DNA from: Paenibacillus sp. PCH8
GTDB taxonomy: Bacteria; Bacillota; Bacilli; Paenibacillales; Paenibacillaceae
NCBI RefSeq assembly: GCF_002968835.1
Contig: NZ_PKQK01000007.1
Span: 164,770 to 228,769, forward strand
DNA length: 64,000 bases
Reading direction: 5' to 3'
Shown here: one piece after another, positions 36,144 to 45,291 of the stretch
Numbering within the stretch: position 1 is the first letter of the stretch
Layout: each line of letters starts with the position of its first letter
The notes under the pieces: model-generated
The model's input: the letters and a program-made list of their open reading frames with translations, nothing else
What the model was told of the DNA's origin: nothing
The model's database searches: none
Position numbers and translations under genes: made by a program

Positions 36144-36362
36144 TTACTTGGGTTTGAACGTGTGACAGCATGTGGCAGAGGATGTACGTGCATGATCATG
36201 ATGGTCAGAATCAAATGTCTCTCCGGCAAATTCCTCATGCAGACGACGAGTGGCATGTTGGTCAATGTCAATCATGATGGCATCAGCTTGGCAGAAATTA
36301 TTTTCTCCCCAAAAGTTGCAGTTGGAGACACTGCATTTGACAACGGGTTTGTCATGGCTCAT
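36144..36362 (-). CDS. DUF1540-domain small Cys-rich protein
   Basis: This 72-residue protein has the DUF1540 pattern VKCSVSNCNFWGENNFCQADAIMID, with three spaced cysteines likely to bind metal, and a His/Asp-rich C-terminus ending in TCCHTF. GAGGTGAT lies just before ATG 36362. Members are common in spore formers, but I know of no firm function. Confidence 0.78.
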   Translation of the reverse strand: MSHDKPVVKCSVSNCNFWGENNFCQADAIMIDIDQHATRRLHEEFAGETFDSDHHDHARTSSATCCHTFKPK

Positions 36363-36472
36363 TTTTTATCACCTCGACTACTATTGTCTCCCCGCCACAA
36401 ACCCGATATTCTCCGCCAAAATGTCAGATGATGTCATGATGGAAGTAGAACCGCCACTTGTATTTGGACATA

Positions 36473-36500
36473 AAAAAAACCGCCACAAGGGCGGTTTTGT
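36473..36500 (-). terminator. Rho-independent terminator of the DUF3907 gene
   Basis: AAAACCGCC and GGCGGTTTT form a perfect stem around ACAAG, with T's on the minus strand side. It lies about 30 nt after the stop. Confidence 0.85.
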
Positions 36501-36528
36501 CCGATTTCAGATCATGGATCAATGTTAG

Positions 36529-37035
36529 TTAAGCGTGATTACGCTGATTTTGCATGCGCCGTTGAGTTAAGTAGTCACTCTCATAATATGCCAGATCATC
36601 GCGCAATTCTTCGTACGTTTTGGAAACCTCAAGAATGACATCCCGTACCGAACGGATTGGCTTGTCACGGAAACGTATGGCATCTTGTCCTGTGTACGCA
36701 TATCTTCCGTCTTCGGAATAACATTCATTTTTGGGATAGAAAAAGCTGTTTACGCATTGGTGATACGTATTATAAAGAGCCTTTTCGGCAAAATCGACAT
36801 CAAAGTTGGCACGACGCAGCACAACGCCAAGTTTTTCGTAAGAAACTTCAGAAAAAACAAGCAGATGACGAAGATCCGAAAGAAATCCTTTGTAGAAAAC
36901 GGTTGATTCTTCCGTCTGATTCTGATCCAGTTCAGGCAAAGCATTTTCATTCAAAAATTTTTCGATCCGATCGATAGCCGGTTTTAACTTTTCCCTAGTT
37001 GACTCACATGTTTTCTGTACATTGGCTGCTGACAT
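36529..37035 (-). CDS. DUF3907-family protein (YpuI-like)
   Basis: This 168-residue soluble protein matches B. subtilis YpuI (DUF3907) in length and motifs: FYKGFLSDLRHLLVFSE, YNTYHQCVNSFFYPKNE, and GRYAYTGQDAIRFRD, ending DDLAYYESDY. The function is unknown. GGGGGAGC precedes ATG 37035. It is monocistronic. Confidence 0.82.
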   Translation of the reverse strand: MSAANVQKTCESTREKLKPAIDRIEKFLNENALPELDQNQTEESTVFYKGFLSDLRHLLVFSEVSYEKLGVVLRRANFDVDFAEKALYNTYHQCVNSFFYPKNECYSEDGRYAYTGQDAIRFRDKPIRSVRDVILEVSKTYEELRDDLAYYESDYLTQRRMQNQRNHA

Positions 37036-37324
37036 AAAGGTAGCTCCCCCTTAAATAAGTCCTTACATATAGGTCGGCCAACGGTGGTTTTCCCCTGACC
37101 TTTGAATTCTCAGCTATAATCCTACCATAAAAAGATGACGAGCGGTATCCCTTAATCATGCTTTCCGTTTATGCAATGGAACATGCCTATTATACGCAGT
37201 TTAACTGAAAGTCTCCTGCATAAAATGATCGGCTTTTCCTAACGATAGATACAACCAGTGACAATGTTGCGTTATAGGCACTGTATGATGATTGTCCAAA
37301 TGAACGAAGGAGGTTCCATCCCCT

Positions 37325-39199
37325 ATGTCCAGACCGAAATGGGTCAATTGGGCTCTTGCAGCTGGTGCAGGAGCACTGGCCCTGAGCTTGTTGCTTCCCA
37401 CATCCAATCGTCCCGAACCCAAGCCAAGCGCCATGCCTGATTCTGCTCAGGAGGAACATACGAATAAACACCGTTTAAAAGTACAGGATGTGAAAGCGAC
37501 AGATCTACTCACCCGTATGGATGCCAAGCAACATCTGAGTATCCTGCTGGAGAAAACCTCCACCATGAATGATCAACAGTTAACCCGATACATGAATGAT
37601 CTTCAAAGCTCACATGGACATATCAGATCCATTCATCTGATGAACAAGGATGGCTCATTGGGTAAGCATTTCGATCATGCACCCAAACAAGGAAGCAAGC
37701 AGGAGCAGCAGAAGCTTGAACATGCTTTAAAGCTCGCCCAAAAAGCAGTGAACAAACGTCAAAGCTTTGAATCCTCCTCTTTCCCACTGGGGAAAGAAAA
37801 GTATTTTGTCATGGGACAGCCATCCAAAGATGGAAAAAGAGCTGTAATTGCCTTGTTCAGCCAGAACATACTGAATTCTGTTGAACAACATCAGCGCAAA
37901 AATCTGCGTATGATTCCATATCCGCGTGAGGGTAAATTCAAGATTGAATCCGTACATCCAGATACCTTGAACGAAATCACGGTAAAAACAGGACATGATA
38001 ATGCCAATGCTAGCCATTTTTACGAAAATGAAATCGTCATCCGCTTTCGACAGGACCCCGGTGAACGAGATATGCGCATCATCAAATCCGATTTAAGAAC
38101 GCAATCTGCGCGCAAGCTGGGATACACGTATGTTTTTCGATCAGAACATATGAATTACAAGCAACTGCATGCCTATTTCGAAAGCAAATGGAATCCTCTG
38201 TACCTGGAGCCACATTACATGTATTTAACCAATGACACCGTAACTGAACAAACAGATGTAACGATCCCTAACGATATTTTGTTCTCCGATTATCAGTGGA
38301 ACCTGCCTGCGATTGAGACTAACCGCGGCTGGAATATTACCAAGGGGGACAAGGATGTTATCGTGGCGGTGGTTGACACGGGTGTTGATATGAATCACCC
38401 AGACCTGAAGGGTAAGCTCCTTGAGGGCTATAATGTGGTTGAGCCGGGAAGCAAGCCGATGGATGATGTGGGACATGGCACACACGTCGCAGGCATTATC
38501 GGCGCTATCGTCAACAATAATGAAGGCGTGGCTGGTATGAGCTGGTATAACAAAGTACTTCCAGTCAAAGTACTGGATAACTCGGGTTCAGGGACCACAT
38601 ACGCTGTTGCCGAGGGCATCATCTGGGCAGCCGATCATGGAGCCAAGGTCATTAATATGAGTCTGGGCAATTATGCCGACGCACAATTTCTGCATGATGC
38701 CATTAAATACGCTTTTGACCGGGATATCGTATTGATTGCAGCCACAGGGAACGATAATACCGAGCGTCCTGGTTACCCGGCAGCTTATCCAGAAGTGTTT
38801 GCCGTGTCAGCTACGGACCCGGACATGAACAAAGCGTCGTATTCCAATTACGGGGATTATGTGGATGTGATGGCCCCAGGGTCCAGTATCGCCAGTACCT
38901 ATCCAGATAATCAGTATGCAGCTTTGTCTGGAACATCCATGGCTAGCCCCCATGTAGCAGCACTTGCAGGTTTGATTCGTTCGCTGAACCCGGATTTGAC
39001 CAATACGGAAGTGATGGATCTGATGCGCCAAAGTGTCATTGACCTCGGTGATCCGGGTCATGATAAGTATTACGGTTATGGGCAGATCGATGTCTATAAA
39101 GCACTGCAGGCAGCATCAGGCAACAGCGCTCCCCTACAGTTCTGGCCCCAGCATGTCAGACAACAGATGGATAACACAATGAAAAAGTATACCCCGTAA
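37325..39199 (+). CDS. secreted S8 (subtilisin-family) serine peptidase with long N-terminal region
   Basis: This 624-residue protein has a hydrophobic export segment (WALAAGAGALALSLLLP), about 300 residues of largely uncharacterised N-terminal sequence, and a complete subtilase domain. Catalytic residues are visible: Asp 351 (VVDTGVD), His 384 (GHGTHVAG), the oxyanion Asn in AATGND and Ser 538 (SGTSMASPHVA). The segment NEIVIRFRQDP just before the protease domain resembles the core of an I9-type inhibitory prodomain. Nothing typical follows the catalytic domain. The ribosome site is GAAGGAGG. The substrate is unknown. Confidence 0.92.
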   Translation: MSRPKWVNWALAAGAGALALSLLLPTSNRPEPKPSAMPDSAQEEHTNKHRLKVQDVKATDLLTRMDAKQHLSILLEKTSTMNDQQLTRYMNDLQSSHGHIRSIHLMNKDGSLGKHFDHAPKQGSKQEQQKLEHALKLAQKAVNKRQSFESSSFPLGKEKYFVMGQPSKDGKRAVIALFSQNILNSVEQHQRKNLRMIPYPREGKFKIESVHPDTLNEITVKTGHDNANASHFYENEIVIRFRQDPGERDMRIIKSDLRTQSARKLGYTYVFRSEHMNYKQLHAYFESKWNPLYLEPHYMYLTNDTVTEQTDVTIPNDILFSDYQWNLPAIETNRGWNITKGDKDVIVAVVDTGVDMNHPDLKGKLLEGYNVVEPGSKPMDDVGHGTHVAGIIGAIVNNNEGVAGMSWYNKVLPVKVLDNSGSGTTYAVAEGIIWAADHGAKVINMSLGNYADAQFLHDAIKYAFDRDIVLIAATGNDNTERPGYPAAYPEVFAVSATDPDMNKASYSNYGDYVDVMAPGSSIASTYPDNQYAALSGTSMASPHVAALAGLIRSLNPDLTNTEVMDLMRQSVIDLGDPGHDKYYGYGQIDVYKALQAASGNSAPLQFWPQHVRQQMDNTMKKYTP

Positions 39200-39225
39200 T
39201 GACCGTTTCTCTGTAAAAACACAAA

Positions 39226-39260
39226 AGCAGCTGCGCCCCGGGGCGTCGCTGCTCTTTGGT
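39226..39260 (+). terminator. probable terminator of the subtilase gene
   Basis: AGCAGCTGCGCCCC and GGGGCGTCGCTGCT form a strong stem with one internal mismatch block, followed by CTTTGG. The T-run is poor. Confidence 0.55.
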
Positions 39261-39292
39261 ATATATCCAATTCCCCGGGGCACCCGCTGCGA

Positions 39293-39556
39293 TTAGCGTT
39301 TGCGAGAAGTTGTGCGGGCTTTGCCTGATTTTTTCACGGGTTTTTTCTTCGCATTGTGATTGGAAACATAGCATGGGTCTTCTTCTTCCTCTTTGACAAC
39401 AACCGGGTACATGTGATGATGAATCGGAACACAGTGATGTTTTTTGATAACTTCAATCGGGTGGATGACAGGCACGATTTGTGGGATATAGTAATCCTCA
39501 ACAACCTGGATCGGGTCACAGACAATCGGGCAAAGCGGTGGACAGTAATGGTTCAT
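39293..39556 (-). CDS. CotD-family spore coat protein
   Basis: This 87-residue protein is rich in His, Pro, Cys and Tyr (NHYCPPLCPIVCDPIQVVEDYY, IVPVIHPIEVIKKHH, VPIHHHMYPVVV) with a very basic C-terminus of Lys, Arg and Ser. The DP...IVPxIHP core is that of CotD-type inner coat proteins. ATG 39556 follows AAAGGGAG; the open frame upstream to 39631 is not CotD-like. It should be expressed late in the mother cell, but I did not find a clear sigma-K promoter. Confidence 0.75.
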   Translation of the reverse strand: MNHYCPPLCPIVCDPIQVVEDYYIPQIVPVIHPIEVIKKHHCVPIHHHMYPVVVKEEEEDPCYVSNHNAKKKPVKKSGKARTTSRKR

Positions 39557-39642
39557 TTCAAAACCAACTCCCTTTCTGGTGATACTATAACCTATTGCAT
39601 TAGGTAGAAAGTGGATTGGATGTATGTCCATACTCTGGAAAA

Positions 39643-41163
39643 TTATATGAGCGGTAGCCTGTCCGCTACTGCCCCACCCTGTTGCGGTGTGACTCTCTCA
39701 ATGACTCCGCACAGTACACGAAGCCCCTCCCGCAGAAGCTCGGCGTCTGTCACGGTGAAGCAGATGCGCAGACTGGATGTATCTGTCTCTCCCACATAAC
39801 AGGCGGAACCGGGAAGAAATGAAACTCCGGCAGCAAGTGACTGACGGTGAAGTTCACGCATGTCCAGATTATGCTGCAGTTGAAGCCACAGATTGAGTCC
39901 ACCCTCTGGCAAACGCCAGTGCATGCCGGTAGTAGCATACCTTTCCAATACTTCGGATGCTACACACAAGCGAGAATACAATTCATCCCTTAACCGGGAT
40001 ACATAGTCACCATACTGATTCTGAATAAAAGATTGCAAGGCTTTCTGGGTAAGTAGTGGACTACCCAAGTCCGCCGTAGATTTCGCAGCCACAAGTCGGG
40101 TTAATACACTTCCGTCTGCGATAGCGCAGGCTACACGACAACCAGGGGATAACACCTTGCTAAAGCTTTTGATGTATACCACATGACCTGTCCCATCCAT
40201 CGATTTGATGGAAGCCGGCGGAGGGTCACGAAAATAAAGATCAGCAAACGGGTCATCCTCCAGAATGAGACAGTGGTAACTTTGTGCGAGATTAAGGAGC
40301 TGAGCTCGCCTTCTTGCACTCATCGTAATGCCCGTTGGATTGTGATAAGTCGGAATCGTATAGATCAGCTTGGGCGGATAGGTATCACACAGACGAGTTA
40401 ACAGATCAATACGCATGCCTTCATCATCCATGGGCACCGTAATGATCTTGGCCCCTCTGCTCGTAAATACATCAATGGCACCCGTATAGGTTGGTGCCTC
40501 CATGTACACCACATCACCAGGACCGACAAAAGTCCGTGCAACAAGATCAATTCCCTGTTGAGCCCCGCTTGTGATCAGCATTCGTTCAGGTGTCGCCTGT
40601 AGTCCACGCTCGGCAAAATGCGTAGCAAAGGTCTGCCTGAGTTCCCGATCTCCCTGAAACGATCCGTACGCTGCCATACGCTCTGCATGATCAGAAGTTA
40701 AGCGGTAGGCACTGTCGATAATCTCGCGTGTAGGCAGCAGTTCAGGCTGAATAGAAGACATATGAAATTCATACTCTACCTGAGGTGACGTATCAAAATG
40801 TCTCCAGAGCTGTGCTCGCGGCAAATAATCCACCAGTGCCATCTGCCAATTCCATGGCGTACTGGATTCGTTATTTCCATTGATTCGCGGAGTAAAATCC
40901 ATATCTTCCATCTGATCCGGTTGTACCGCACCTCTTACATAACAACCTTTGCCTTGGGAGCAGGTGATCAATTGAATCGCTTCGAGTTCAGCATATGCTT
41001 TGGATACGGTGACCAGGCTGACACCCAGATCAGTGGTCATTTTACGAATGGAAGGAAGCCTTGTTCCGGGCTCAATGAGACCTGATCTGATGCGATCTGC
41101 AATCGTTAACGCAATCTGCACGTACAATTTGGTACTGCTTCCCCGCTTTAACTCAATATGCAT
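39643..41163 (-). CDS. MocR-family transcriptional regulator (GntR wHTH fused to aminotransferase domain)
   Basis: The 506-residue protein has an N-terminal GntR winged helix (about residues 1-75, PGTRLPSIRKMTTDLGVSLVTVSKAYAELE) and a C-terminal type I aminotransferase-like domain (ITSGAQQGIDLVARTF, YHNPTG, PLP-lysine motif YIKSFSKVLSPGCR). MocR regulators sense PLP or an amino-acid adduct. It is divergent from an aminotransferase gene, and four ATAACAG half-sites lie between them, so it probably controls that gene and itself. ATG 41163 has GGGAGG. Confidence 0.93.
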   Translation of the reverse strand: MHIELKRGSSTKLYVQIALTIADRIRSGLIEPGTRLPSIRKMTTDLGVSLVTVSKAYAELEAIQLITCSQGKGCYVRGAVQPDQMEDMDFTPRINGNNESSTPWNWQMALVDYLPRAQLWRHFDTSPQVEYEFHMSSIQPELLPTREIIDSAYRLTSDHAERMAAYGSFQGDRELRQTFATHFAERGLQATPERMLITSGAQQGIDLVARTFVGPGDVVYMEAPTYTGAIDVFTSRGAKIITVPMDDEGMRIDLLTRLCDTYPPKLIYTIPTYHNPTGITMSARRRAQLLNLAQSYHCLILEDDPFADLYFRDPPPASIKSMDGTGHVVYIKSFSKVLSPGCRVACAIADGSVLTRLVAAKSTADLGSPLLTQKALQSFIQNQYGDYVSRLRDELYSRLCVASEVLERYATTGMHWRLPEGGLNLWLQLQHNLDMRELHRQSLAAGVSFLPGSACYVGETDTSSLRICFTVTDAELLREGLRVLCGVIERVTPQQGGAVADRLPLI

Positions 41164-41177
41164 GCGTGCTCCTCCCA

Positions 41178-41257
41178 ACTGTTATGATCTTCATTTTACT
41201 GTTATAGTGCACTCCGTCTAATATAGTTTATAATATCAGTATAACAGTGAATAACAG
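41178..41257. promoter_or_regulatory. putative MocR operator with four ATAACAG half-sites and overlapping promoters
   Basis: ACTGTTAT occurs at 41178-41185 and 41198-41205 (20 bp apart); its complement ATAACAGT occurs at 41241-41248, with ATAACAG at 41251-41257 (10 bp apart). A -10 TATAAT (41229-41234) for the rightward gene lacks a good -35, which suits an activated promoter. On the minus strand TTAGAC and TAAAAT, 17 nt apart, could drive the regulator gene across its own sites. Confidence 0.6.
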
Positions 41258-41271
41258 GAGATGAGAATAAC

Positions 41272-42501
41272 ATGAGTATCCCATGGTCCAAAATGGCACA
41301 AAACACCCCGTCCTCTGTCGTTCGCGACATGCTCCAGGCCGCTCAGGCACCTGGAATGATCTCCCTAGCCGGAGGGTTACCAGCCCAGACTTCATTCCCG
41401 CTGGAAGCCATTCGCGTTGCATATGAAAAGGTATTTATGGGCGGAGCAGCCGCTCTTCAATATGCGGAGACTGAAGGTTACCGTCCTCTCCGCGCTCAAA
41501 TTGCCAAACGTCTTGAATCCAAGGGTATTCCCGCTTCACCCGACCATATGCTCCTGACTACAGGCTCACAACAATCCATTGATTTGGTTTGCCGAATTCT
41601 TCTCAATCCAGGCGACAGCGTATTGGTTGAATCTCCAACCTATCTCGCTGCCCTGCAGGTTATTCATTCCTACCAGGCCGAGTCTCACGGCGTAGCCTGT
41701 GATGATGACGGAATGCTGCCGGAATCGCTGGAAGAACAGCTCCAGTTGCATCGTCCAAAACTCGTCTATATTAACCCAACGTTCTCCAATCCCACAGGTA
41801 AAGTGTGGTCACGTGCAAGAAGACAGCAAGCCGTGGATCTGTGCCGCAAGTATGGCGTGCTCATTCTGGAAGATGATCCCTATGGTGAAATTCGGTTCAA
41901 TCCGGAGCAGTTGGATGTCCCTGCACTCGCCGAACTGGATGCAGCATCCTATGATGGACCTTCCAATGTCATCTACACCAGTACATTCTCCAAAACGGTA
42001 GCACCAGGACTTCGTACCGGCTGGATTTTGGCTGCTCCCGATATTGTCAAAATAGCTGCCCGGGCCAAACAGGGTGCGGACTTGCATTCCAGTAGCATCG
42101 ACCAGAGAGCTCTTCATGCACTGCTTGAATCTTTTGATCTGGATGTGCATATCCGCCATATTTCACAGGATTATGAACAACGAATGATAACACTCACCAC
42201 ACTCATGGCAGCCAAATCATGGGAAGGCATCTCATGGAATTCACCACAAGGTGGCATGTTCTTGTGGTTGCAACTGCCGGAAGGTATGCTGGCAAGCAAT
42301 CTGTTCACTTACGGCATTCAGGAGAAAGTATGCATTGTCCCAGGTGATTCCTTCTACGCGGGTACACCAGAGTTAAACCGCATGCGTGTCAATTTCACTC
42401 ACACCGATCCCGAACTTCTCCCTGAAGCCGTGGAACGAATGGATCGTGCCATTCAACGCTGGCATGCTTCGTTAACATCGGACAGTGTCGTTACACTGTA
42501 A
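41272..42501 (+). CDS. PLP-dependent aminotransferase, class I/II (2-aminoadipate aminotransferase-like)
   Basis: This 409-residue fold-type I enzyme has ISLAGGLPAQTSFP at the N-terminus, TTGSQQSIDLVCRILLNPGD, INPTFSNPTG, LEDDPYGEIRF and the PLP-lysine motif TSTFSKTVAPGLRTG, the layout of the LysN/KAT II-like subgroup with broad amino-acid specificity. The true substrate is not clear. The divergent MocR gene probably regulates it. Confidence 0.9.
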   Translation: MSIPWSKMAQNTPSSVVRDMLQAAQAPGMISLAGGLPAQTSFPLEAIRVAYEKVFMGGAAALQYAETEGYRPLRAQIAKRLESKGIPASPDHMLLTTGSQQSIDLVCRILLNPGDSVLVESPTYLAALQVIHSYQAESHGVACDDDGMLPESLEEQLQLHRPKLVYINPTFSNPTGKVWSRARRQQAVDLCRKYGVLILEDDPYGEIRFNPEQLDVPALAELDAASYDGPSNVIYTSTFSKTVAPGLRTGWILAAPDIVKIAARAKQGADLHSSSIDQRALHALLESFDLDVHIRHISQDYEQRMITLTTLMAAKSWEGISWNSPQGGMFLWLQLPEGMLASNLFTYGIQEKVCIVPGDSFYAGTPELNRMRVNFTHTDPELLPEAVERMDRAIQRWHASLTSDSVVTL

Positions 42502-42565
42502 TGAACTGTCATGAACGGTTCGCGATATATTAGCGTATGAGGTTGACTAACTTGATATGAGAAAC

Positions 42566-42611
42566 AAAAAAAGGCGGCAGGCCCGAGAATCTCGGAACTG
42601 CCGCCTTTTTC
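42566..42611. terminator. bidirectional terminator between the aminotransferase gene and rnpB
   Basis: AAAAGGCGGCAG and CTGCCGCCTTTT form a long stem that also includes CCGAGA/TCTCGG near the loop, flanked by A's and T's. Confidence 0.85.
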
Positions 42612-42763
42612 TATAGAACCTGTTATCAACAGGAATTATGTTTTTACAGATGTTCATGGGTCCTTCTGATCAGTCAGGCCATCGGATGATTCATACGAGT
42701 TGTCCTCGACTGATAGGTGGACTACATTGTGTTGCTAGTTGCTATGGTTTTGTTGTTGCAGTT

Positions 42764-43178
42764 AGGAAAGCTTACCGTAAGCCGGGTTCTGTGCTCTTCG
42801 TGGTTCATACGGGAACTACCCTCCCACCAGAAGCGACAATCATCTATCTAGGCCATACATTGCTGCACAGCTCAAGCGACCAACCTAGACACACCTCGGG
42901 CTAAGGCTGCCTTCTCCGAAGAGACGACTGTGTCCCATTAGGTCTTGCTCCAGATGGGGTTTACCAGGAACGAAGTCACCAGCGTTCCTCGGGGTCTCTT
43001 ACACCTCGGTTCCATCCTTGCCTGTGCCGGAAGATCCGGCCATCGGCGGTCCATTTCTGTGGCACTATCCTTCAACTCGCGCTGACTGGACGTTATCCAG
43101 CATCCTGCCCTGTGGAGCCCGGACTTTCCTCTCGTGGCAACAAAGGCCACCAGCGATTGTCTGTCAAGCTTTCCGAAC
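42764..43178 (-). ncRNA. rnpB: RNase P RNA (bacterial type B)
   Basis: RNase P RNA is the catalytic part of the enzyme that matures tRNA 5' ends. The minus strand contains the conserved core GAGGAAAGTCCGGGCTCC near the 5' end and AGAACCCGGCTTAC near the 3' end. The ends pair as helix P1 (GGAAAGCTT with AAGCTTTCC), which sets the limits of about 415 nt. A good promoter lies just upstream. The exact ends are uncertain by a few bases. Confidence 0.95.
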
Positions 43179-43188
43179 AACATTACAT

Positions 43189-43217
43189 AGTATACAGGCA
43201 TTTGGGTTCCCAGACAA
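43189..43217 (-). promoter_or_regulatory. rnpB: sigma-A promoter of rnpB
   Basis: TTGTCT (43217-43212) and TATACT (43194-43189) are 17 nt apart on the minus strand. The predicted start, about 7 nt downstream, agrees with the 5' end set by helix P1. Confidence 0.8.
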
Positions 43218-43256
43218 GCTTAATATTAATGGGAACCACGCAGGCCCTTCTCTTTT

Positions 43257-44372
43257 TTAAAGAAACTGGAATACTTCCGTATTTACCTCAGAGGCAGTAA
43301 CTTGTGTATCATATCGTTTATCTTGCAAACGGGAACGAAGCCAATCGGCTGTTTTCGGTTTCATTATCTTCTCCGAATTATGTCCGGGATCAATGATACA
43401 CATGCCTGCCATCAACGCATCATGGGCTGTGTGATAGTCAATGTCCCCGGTCACAATAACATCTGCACCTTTGAAACGGGCTGTGAGAGCGTATCGGCTG
43501 CCAGAACCGCCAAGAACCGCTGCCTTTTTGATCTGCTTGGTCAGATCTCCTACAACACGAACATGAGACACATTGAATTGGGTCTTTACGACCTCCACCA
43601 GCTCACCTAATGTCTTAGGCTCCCTAAGGGGCCCCAAGCGTCCCAGACCGAGCGTACGGCCTTTTAAATCCATGGCATAGAGATCATAGGCCACTTCTTC
43701 ATACGGGTGAGCTTTAAGCATCGCTTGAACGACCTTACTGCGCAGACTTTGAGGTACAATCGTCTCAATCCGCATTTCTTCCACACGTTCCATCTGTCCC
43801 TGGGTACCGATAAACGGCTGTGTTCCTTCGCCTGGTACAAACGTTCCTGTACCTTCGGTGTTAAAGCTGCACTTGTTGTATTGACCGATACTTCCGGCTC
43901 CGGCTTCCAGAATGGCCTGAAGGACCTGTTCATGATGCGTACGAGGTACGAATACTGCCAGCTTGTACAGATGATCAGTATGTACATCCTCCAGTGATTC
44001 CTTGCTCTCGATGCCGAGTGCTTCAGCCATCCAGTCATTCATGCCACCTTCAGCTACATCCAGATTCGTATGGCTAATATAGACTGCAATATCATGCTTG
44101 ATCAGCTTCTCATACAACTTCCCCATAGGTGTATCCGTACTCAGTGACTTGACCGGTCGGAAGATGATGGCATGATGAGCGATAATCAGATTAGCACCCA
44201 CGCGAATCGCTTCGTCAACCACTTCATTCGTCACATCCAAAGCGACAAGCACGTGACTGATTTCCTTTTGCAAACTGCCGAGCTGAAGACCAATGCGGTC
44301 ATCGGGTACAGCCAGATGTTTTGGAGCGAGTTGCTCCATCAGTTGAATTACAGTTTGACCTTTGGCAAACAT
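43257..44372 (-). CDS. Nif3-like dinuclear metal centre protein (YqfO type)
   Basis: This 371-residue protein is a conserved Nif3/YqfO family member: the metal-binding IIAHHAIIF motif (His pair), HTNLDVAEGGMNDW, a central PII-like insertion (about residues 130-230, with KLAVFVPRTHHEQV), and the C-terminal GDIDYHTAHDA and GHNSEK motifs. Its role is unclear; GTP cyclohydrolase-like activity has been proposed for relatives. It overlaps trmK by 25 nt, as yqfN-yqfO adjoin in B. subtilis. Confidence 0.92.
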   Translation of the reverse strand: MFAKGQTVIQLMEQLAPKHLAVPDDRIGLQLGSLQKEISHVLVALDVTNEVVDEAIRVGANLIIAHHAIIFRPVKSLSTDTPMGKLYEKLIKHDIAVYISHTNLDVAEGGMNDWMAEALGIESKESLEDVHTDHLYKLAVFVPRTHHEQVLQAILEAGAGSIGQYNKCSFNTEGTGTFVPGEGTQPFIGTQGQMERVEEMRIETIVPQSLRSKVVQAMLKAHPYEEVAYDLYAMDLKGRTLGLGRLGPLREPKTLGELVEVVKTQFNVSHVRVVGDLTKQIKKAAVLGGSGSRYALTARFKGADVIVTGDIDYHTAHDALMAGMCIIDPGHNSEKIMKPKTADWLRSRLQDKRYDTQVTASEVNTEVFQFL

Positions 44373-45106
44373 GCCAAAACCTCCTTCAAGTTTGCGATAA
44401 GACGTTCCACCTCAGCTGCCTTGTCCCGGGAAGAATCTTGATCAGATTTGGAGATAGAGTGCACAACACCTTGCAATTTGACGATCTCACTTTCCCATTT
44501 GACAAAGAACACGTCCGTTGGACGATCCGTCAAATACGGTCCCATACGCAGCAGTAAATCTTCAGTCAATTCTGCCCCGCCTTGAAGCGGACGCGCACGG
44601 TATACCTCCACATTGGCAATTGGACTTACGGATTGTGGCATCGCGGTTATAATCTCATAGATCTTACCATCTTCTTCAAGCAACTGCTCTGCTACAACCA
44701 CCCAGTGATGTTCCAGCAACCAACGTCTAAGGATATCCTCTCCCACATTCGGTTGCAGAATAAGCAACTGTACCCCTGCCAGTTTGGATAAACCCCGGTC
44801 CAAAATGGAGGCAATCAGGGCCCCCCCCATACCTGCAATGGTGATGACATCCACCTCTCCCGCAGAGATCACATCCAGCCCGTCTCCGCGGCGTACCGTA
44901 ATTTTTTCTTTTAGGCCAGCATCGCTGACTTGTTTGCATGCAGCATCATAGGGACCAGGATTAACTTCCCCAGCTACTGCATTTGCAGCTTTCCCACTAC
45001 GTACTGCAGCTACTGGCAACAATGCGTGGTCTGAACCGATATCAGCCATGCGGCTGCCCTCGGGAATTTGATCATGTATTCGTTGTAATCGATTCGAAAG
45101 TTTCAT
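44348..45106 (-). CDS. trmK: tRNA (adenine(22)-N(1))-methyltransferase
   Basis: TrmK makes m1A22 in tRNA, using SAM. The 252-residue protein starts MKLSNRLQRIHDQIPEGSRMADIGSDHALLP, the family's SAM-binding region, and has IAGMGGALI and LQPNVGEDILRRWL, with a C-terminal coiled coil. ATG 45106 is chosen over the open frame to 45190 because TAGGTG lies just upstream and the N-terminus fits. The GMGGA codons contain an intact run of eight G's. Confidence 0.92.
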   Translation of the reverse strand: MKLSNRLQRIHDQIPEGSRMADIGSDHALLPVAAVRSGKAANAVAGEVNPGPYDAACKQVSDAGLKEKITVRRGDGLDVISAGEVDVITIAGMGGALIASILDRGLSKLAGVQLLILQPNVGEDILRRWLLEHHWVVVAEQLLEEDGKIYEIITAMPQSVSPIANVEVYRARPLQGGAELTEDLLLRMGPYLTDRPTDVFFVKWESEIVKLQGVVHSISKSDQDSSRDKAAEVERLIANLKEVLACLPKVKL

Positions 45107-45239
45107 GGAACACCTACACCATTCATTTAATTTATTGATTTGCATTGAGCAAGGAAAAGCGATAAAATGAAATCCAATCAAACATTTCAAGGATGAATTT
45201 CCAAAAGAAAGAAATCAAGACGTTCAAATTAAACATAAA

Positions 45240-45280
45240 GGAGACCCCGCCGCCGCTAAAGCGTCATGCGGAAAGTCTCC
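45240..45280 (-). terminator. probable terminator downstream of sigA
   Basis: On the minus strand GGAGAC and GTCTCC close a stem that holds an inner CCGC/GCGG helix, followed by TTTATGTTT. It lies 12 nt after the sigA stop. Confidence 0.6.
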
Positions 45281-45291
45281 CATAGTTCGAT

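Noticed and set aside
37036..37324. Regulatory RNA upstream of the subtilase gene
   Set aside because: I saw only weak promoter-like elements and no stable structure worth reporting.
44815..44832. Run of eight G's in trmK as a further frameshift site
   Set aside because: The frame is continuous and gives the family motif IAGMGGALI, so no base is missing.
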